Made by a program: the position numbers and the translations under genes. The notes under the pieces were generated by a model that saw only the letters and a program-made list of their open reading frames with translations, searched no databases and was not told the DNA's origin. From Sulfuricystis sp964478415 (lineage in GTDB: Bacteria > Pseudomonadota > Gammaproteobacteria > Burkholderiales > Rhodocyclaceae), in assembly GCA_964478415.1 (NCBI GenBank), contig CAYZII010000032.1, positions 1 to 24,026 of the forward strand: a stretch of 24,026 bases of DNA, read 5' to 3'. The number at the start of each line of letters is the position of its first letter. The first letter of the stretch is position 1. Positions 23,789 through 24,026 of the stretch are shown here, one piece after another.

Positions 23789-24026
23789 CTAAGCCGCTTT
23801 CCGTTCGAGCAGCTCGACACGGCGATCGAGTTCACGCACCCAGTTTTCCAGGCCGACATGCTCGTCCCGGCGCACGATCACTTCATAGAGGTGGTCGAGT
23901 CTTTGATTGATCTTGTCGATGCGCACCGAGAGATCGGCATTGACCTTTTCGATGCGCGCCGAGAGATCGGTATTGACCTTTTCGATGCGCGCCGAGAGAT
24001 CGGTATTGACCTTTTCGATGCGCGCC
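23789..24026 (-). CDS. Coiled-coil protein with 11-residue repeats, 3' end only
   Basis: Seen: the last 78 residues of a gene whose start lies beyond the window. The visible part is four 11-residue units (ARIEKVNTDLS twice, ARIEKVNADLS, then diverged VRIDKINQRLD) and a C-terminal segment HLYEVIVRRDEHVGLENWVR, ELDRRVELLERKAA, then TAG. Isoleucine, valine and leucine fall at regular places within charged residues, as in a hendecad coiled coil. The mlaF-like start codon comes seven bases after this stop, so the two are probably co-transcribed. I do not recognise the family, and no catalytic motif is visible. Confidence 0.75.
   Translation of the reverse strand, partial: ARIEKVNTDLSARIEKVNTDLSARIEKVNADLSVRIDKINQRLDHLYEVIVRRDEHVGLENWVRELDRRVELLERKAA
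23921..24026 (-). repeat. Tandem 33-bp coding repeats
   Basis: Seen: units at 23921-23953, 23954-23986 and 23987-24019, plus the first seven bases of another at 24020-24026. The second and third units are identical and the first differs at two positions. The unit length equals 11 codons, so gain or loss of units keeps the frame. The array reaches the window edge, so copy number is unknown. Confidence 0.92.

Noticed and set aside
23782..23859. Upstream ATG start for the mlaF-like gene
   Set aside because: It overlaps the coiled-coil gene in another frame and adds non-conserved residues; GTG 23781 follows that gene's stop directly.
23921..24026. CRISPR-like array
   Set aside because: The units are contiguous with no spacers and encode an in-frame 11-residue protein repeat.

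Overview
The window looks like a draft or metagenome-derived chromosome piece from a high-GC betaproteobacterium. The minus-strand order tRNA-Gln(TTG)-prs-rplY-pth-ychF, the long Ctc-type L25 and the MlaF-type ATPase fit Betaproteobacteria, and a Rhodocyclales-like host is my best guess (inference only). Two runs of exactly 100 N (13212-13311 and 16827-16926) are scaffold gaps. Coding density is very high, and no stretch above 300 bases lacks a gene.

Layout. (1) 26-4006: a PhnD-family periplasmic binding protein directly joined (TAA then ATG) to a membrane-bound HAMP-PAS-PAS-GGDEF-EAL protein with a C-terminal CZB zinc-binding domain. (2) 4154-7257: an accessory pocket with a HicA/HicB toxin-antitoxin pair, a small XRE regulator, and a divergent acyltransferase-3/SGNH gene broken by four frameshifts. 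(3) 7319-10926, minus strand: promoter, tRNA-Gln, leader hairpin, prs, terminator-like hairpin, rplY, pth, ychF. (4) 10963-22960, plus strand: nine tightly spaced or overlapping genes. These are a CDP-alcohol phosphatidyltransferase, a ROK sugar kinase, a thioredoxin, an Aer-PAS hybrid histidine kinase ending in HPt, a second PhnD-like binding protein, a Cache/PAS hybrid kinase, a REC-HD-GYP regulator, an HDOD-REC-GGDEF regulator, and an MFS transporter. (5) 22951-24026, minus strand: an MlaF-like ATPase and the 3' end of a coiled-coil gene with 33-bp coding repeats running off the window.

How the genes may work together. The most interesting unit is 12727-21740, a compact phosphorelay predicted to set cyclic-di-GMP level. 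A chemoreceptor-like redox-sensing hybrid kinase and a binding-protein-linked hybrid kinase sit beside two receiver-controlled enzymes of opposite activity, HD-GYP (degradation) and GGDEF (synthesis). Only the first kinase carries an HPt domain. A strong internal Shine-Dalgarno and in-frame ATG just before that domain (15233-15249) suggest it may also be made as a free 123-residue HPt protein serving the whole relay. The binding protein plus c-di-GMP enzyme pair at 26-4006 repeats the same design, so the window holds two binding-protein-to-c-di-GMP modules. The ligands cannot be read from the sequence, and both kinase sensor domains are partly hidden by the N gaps.
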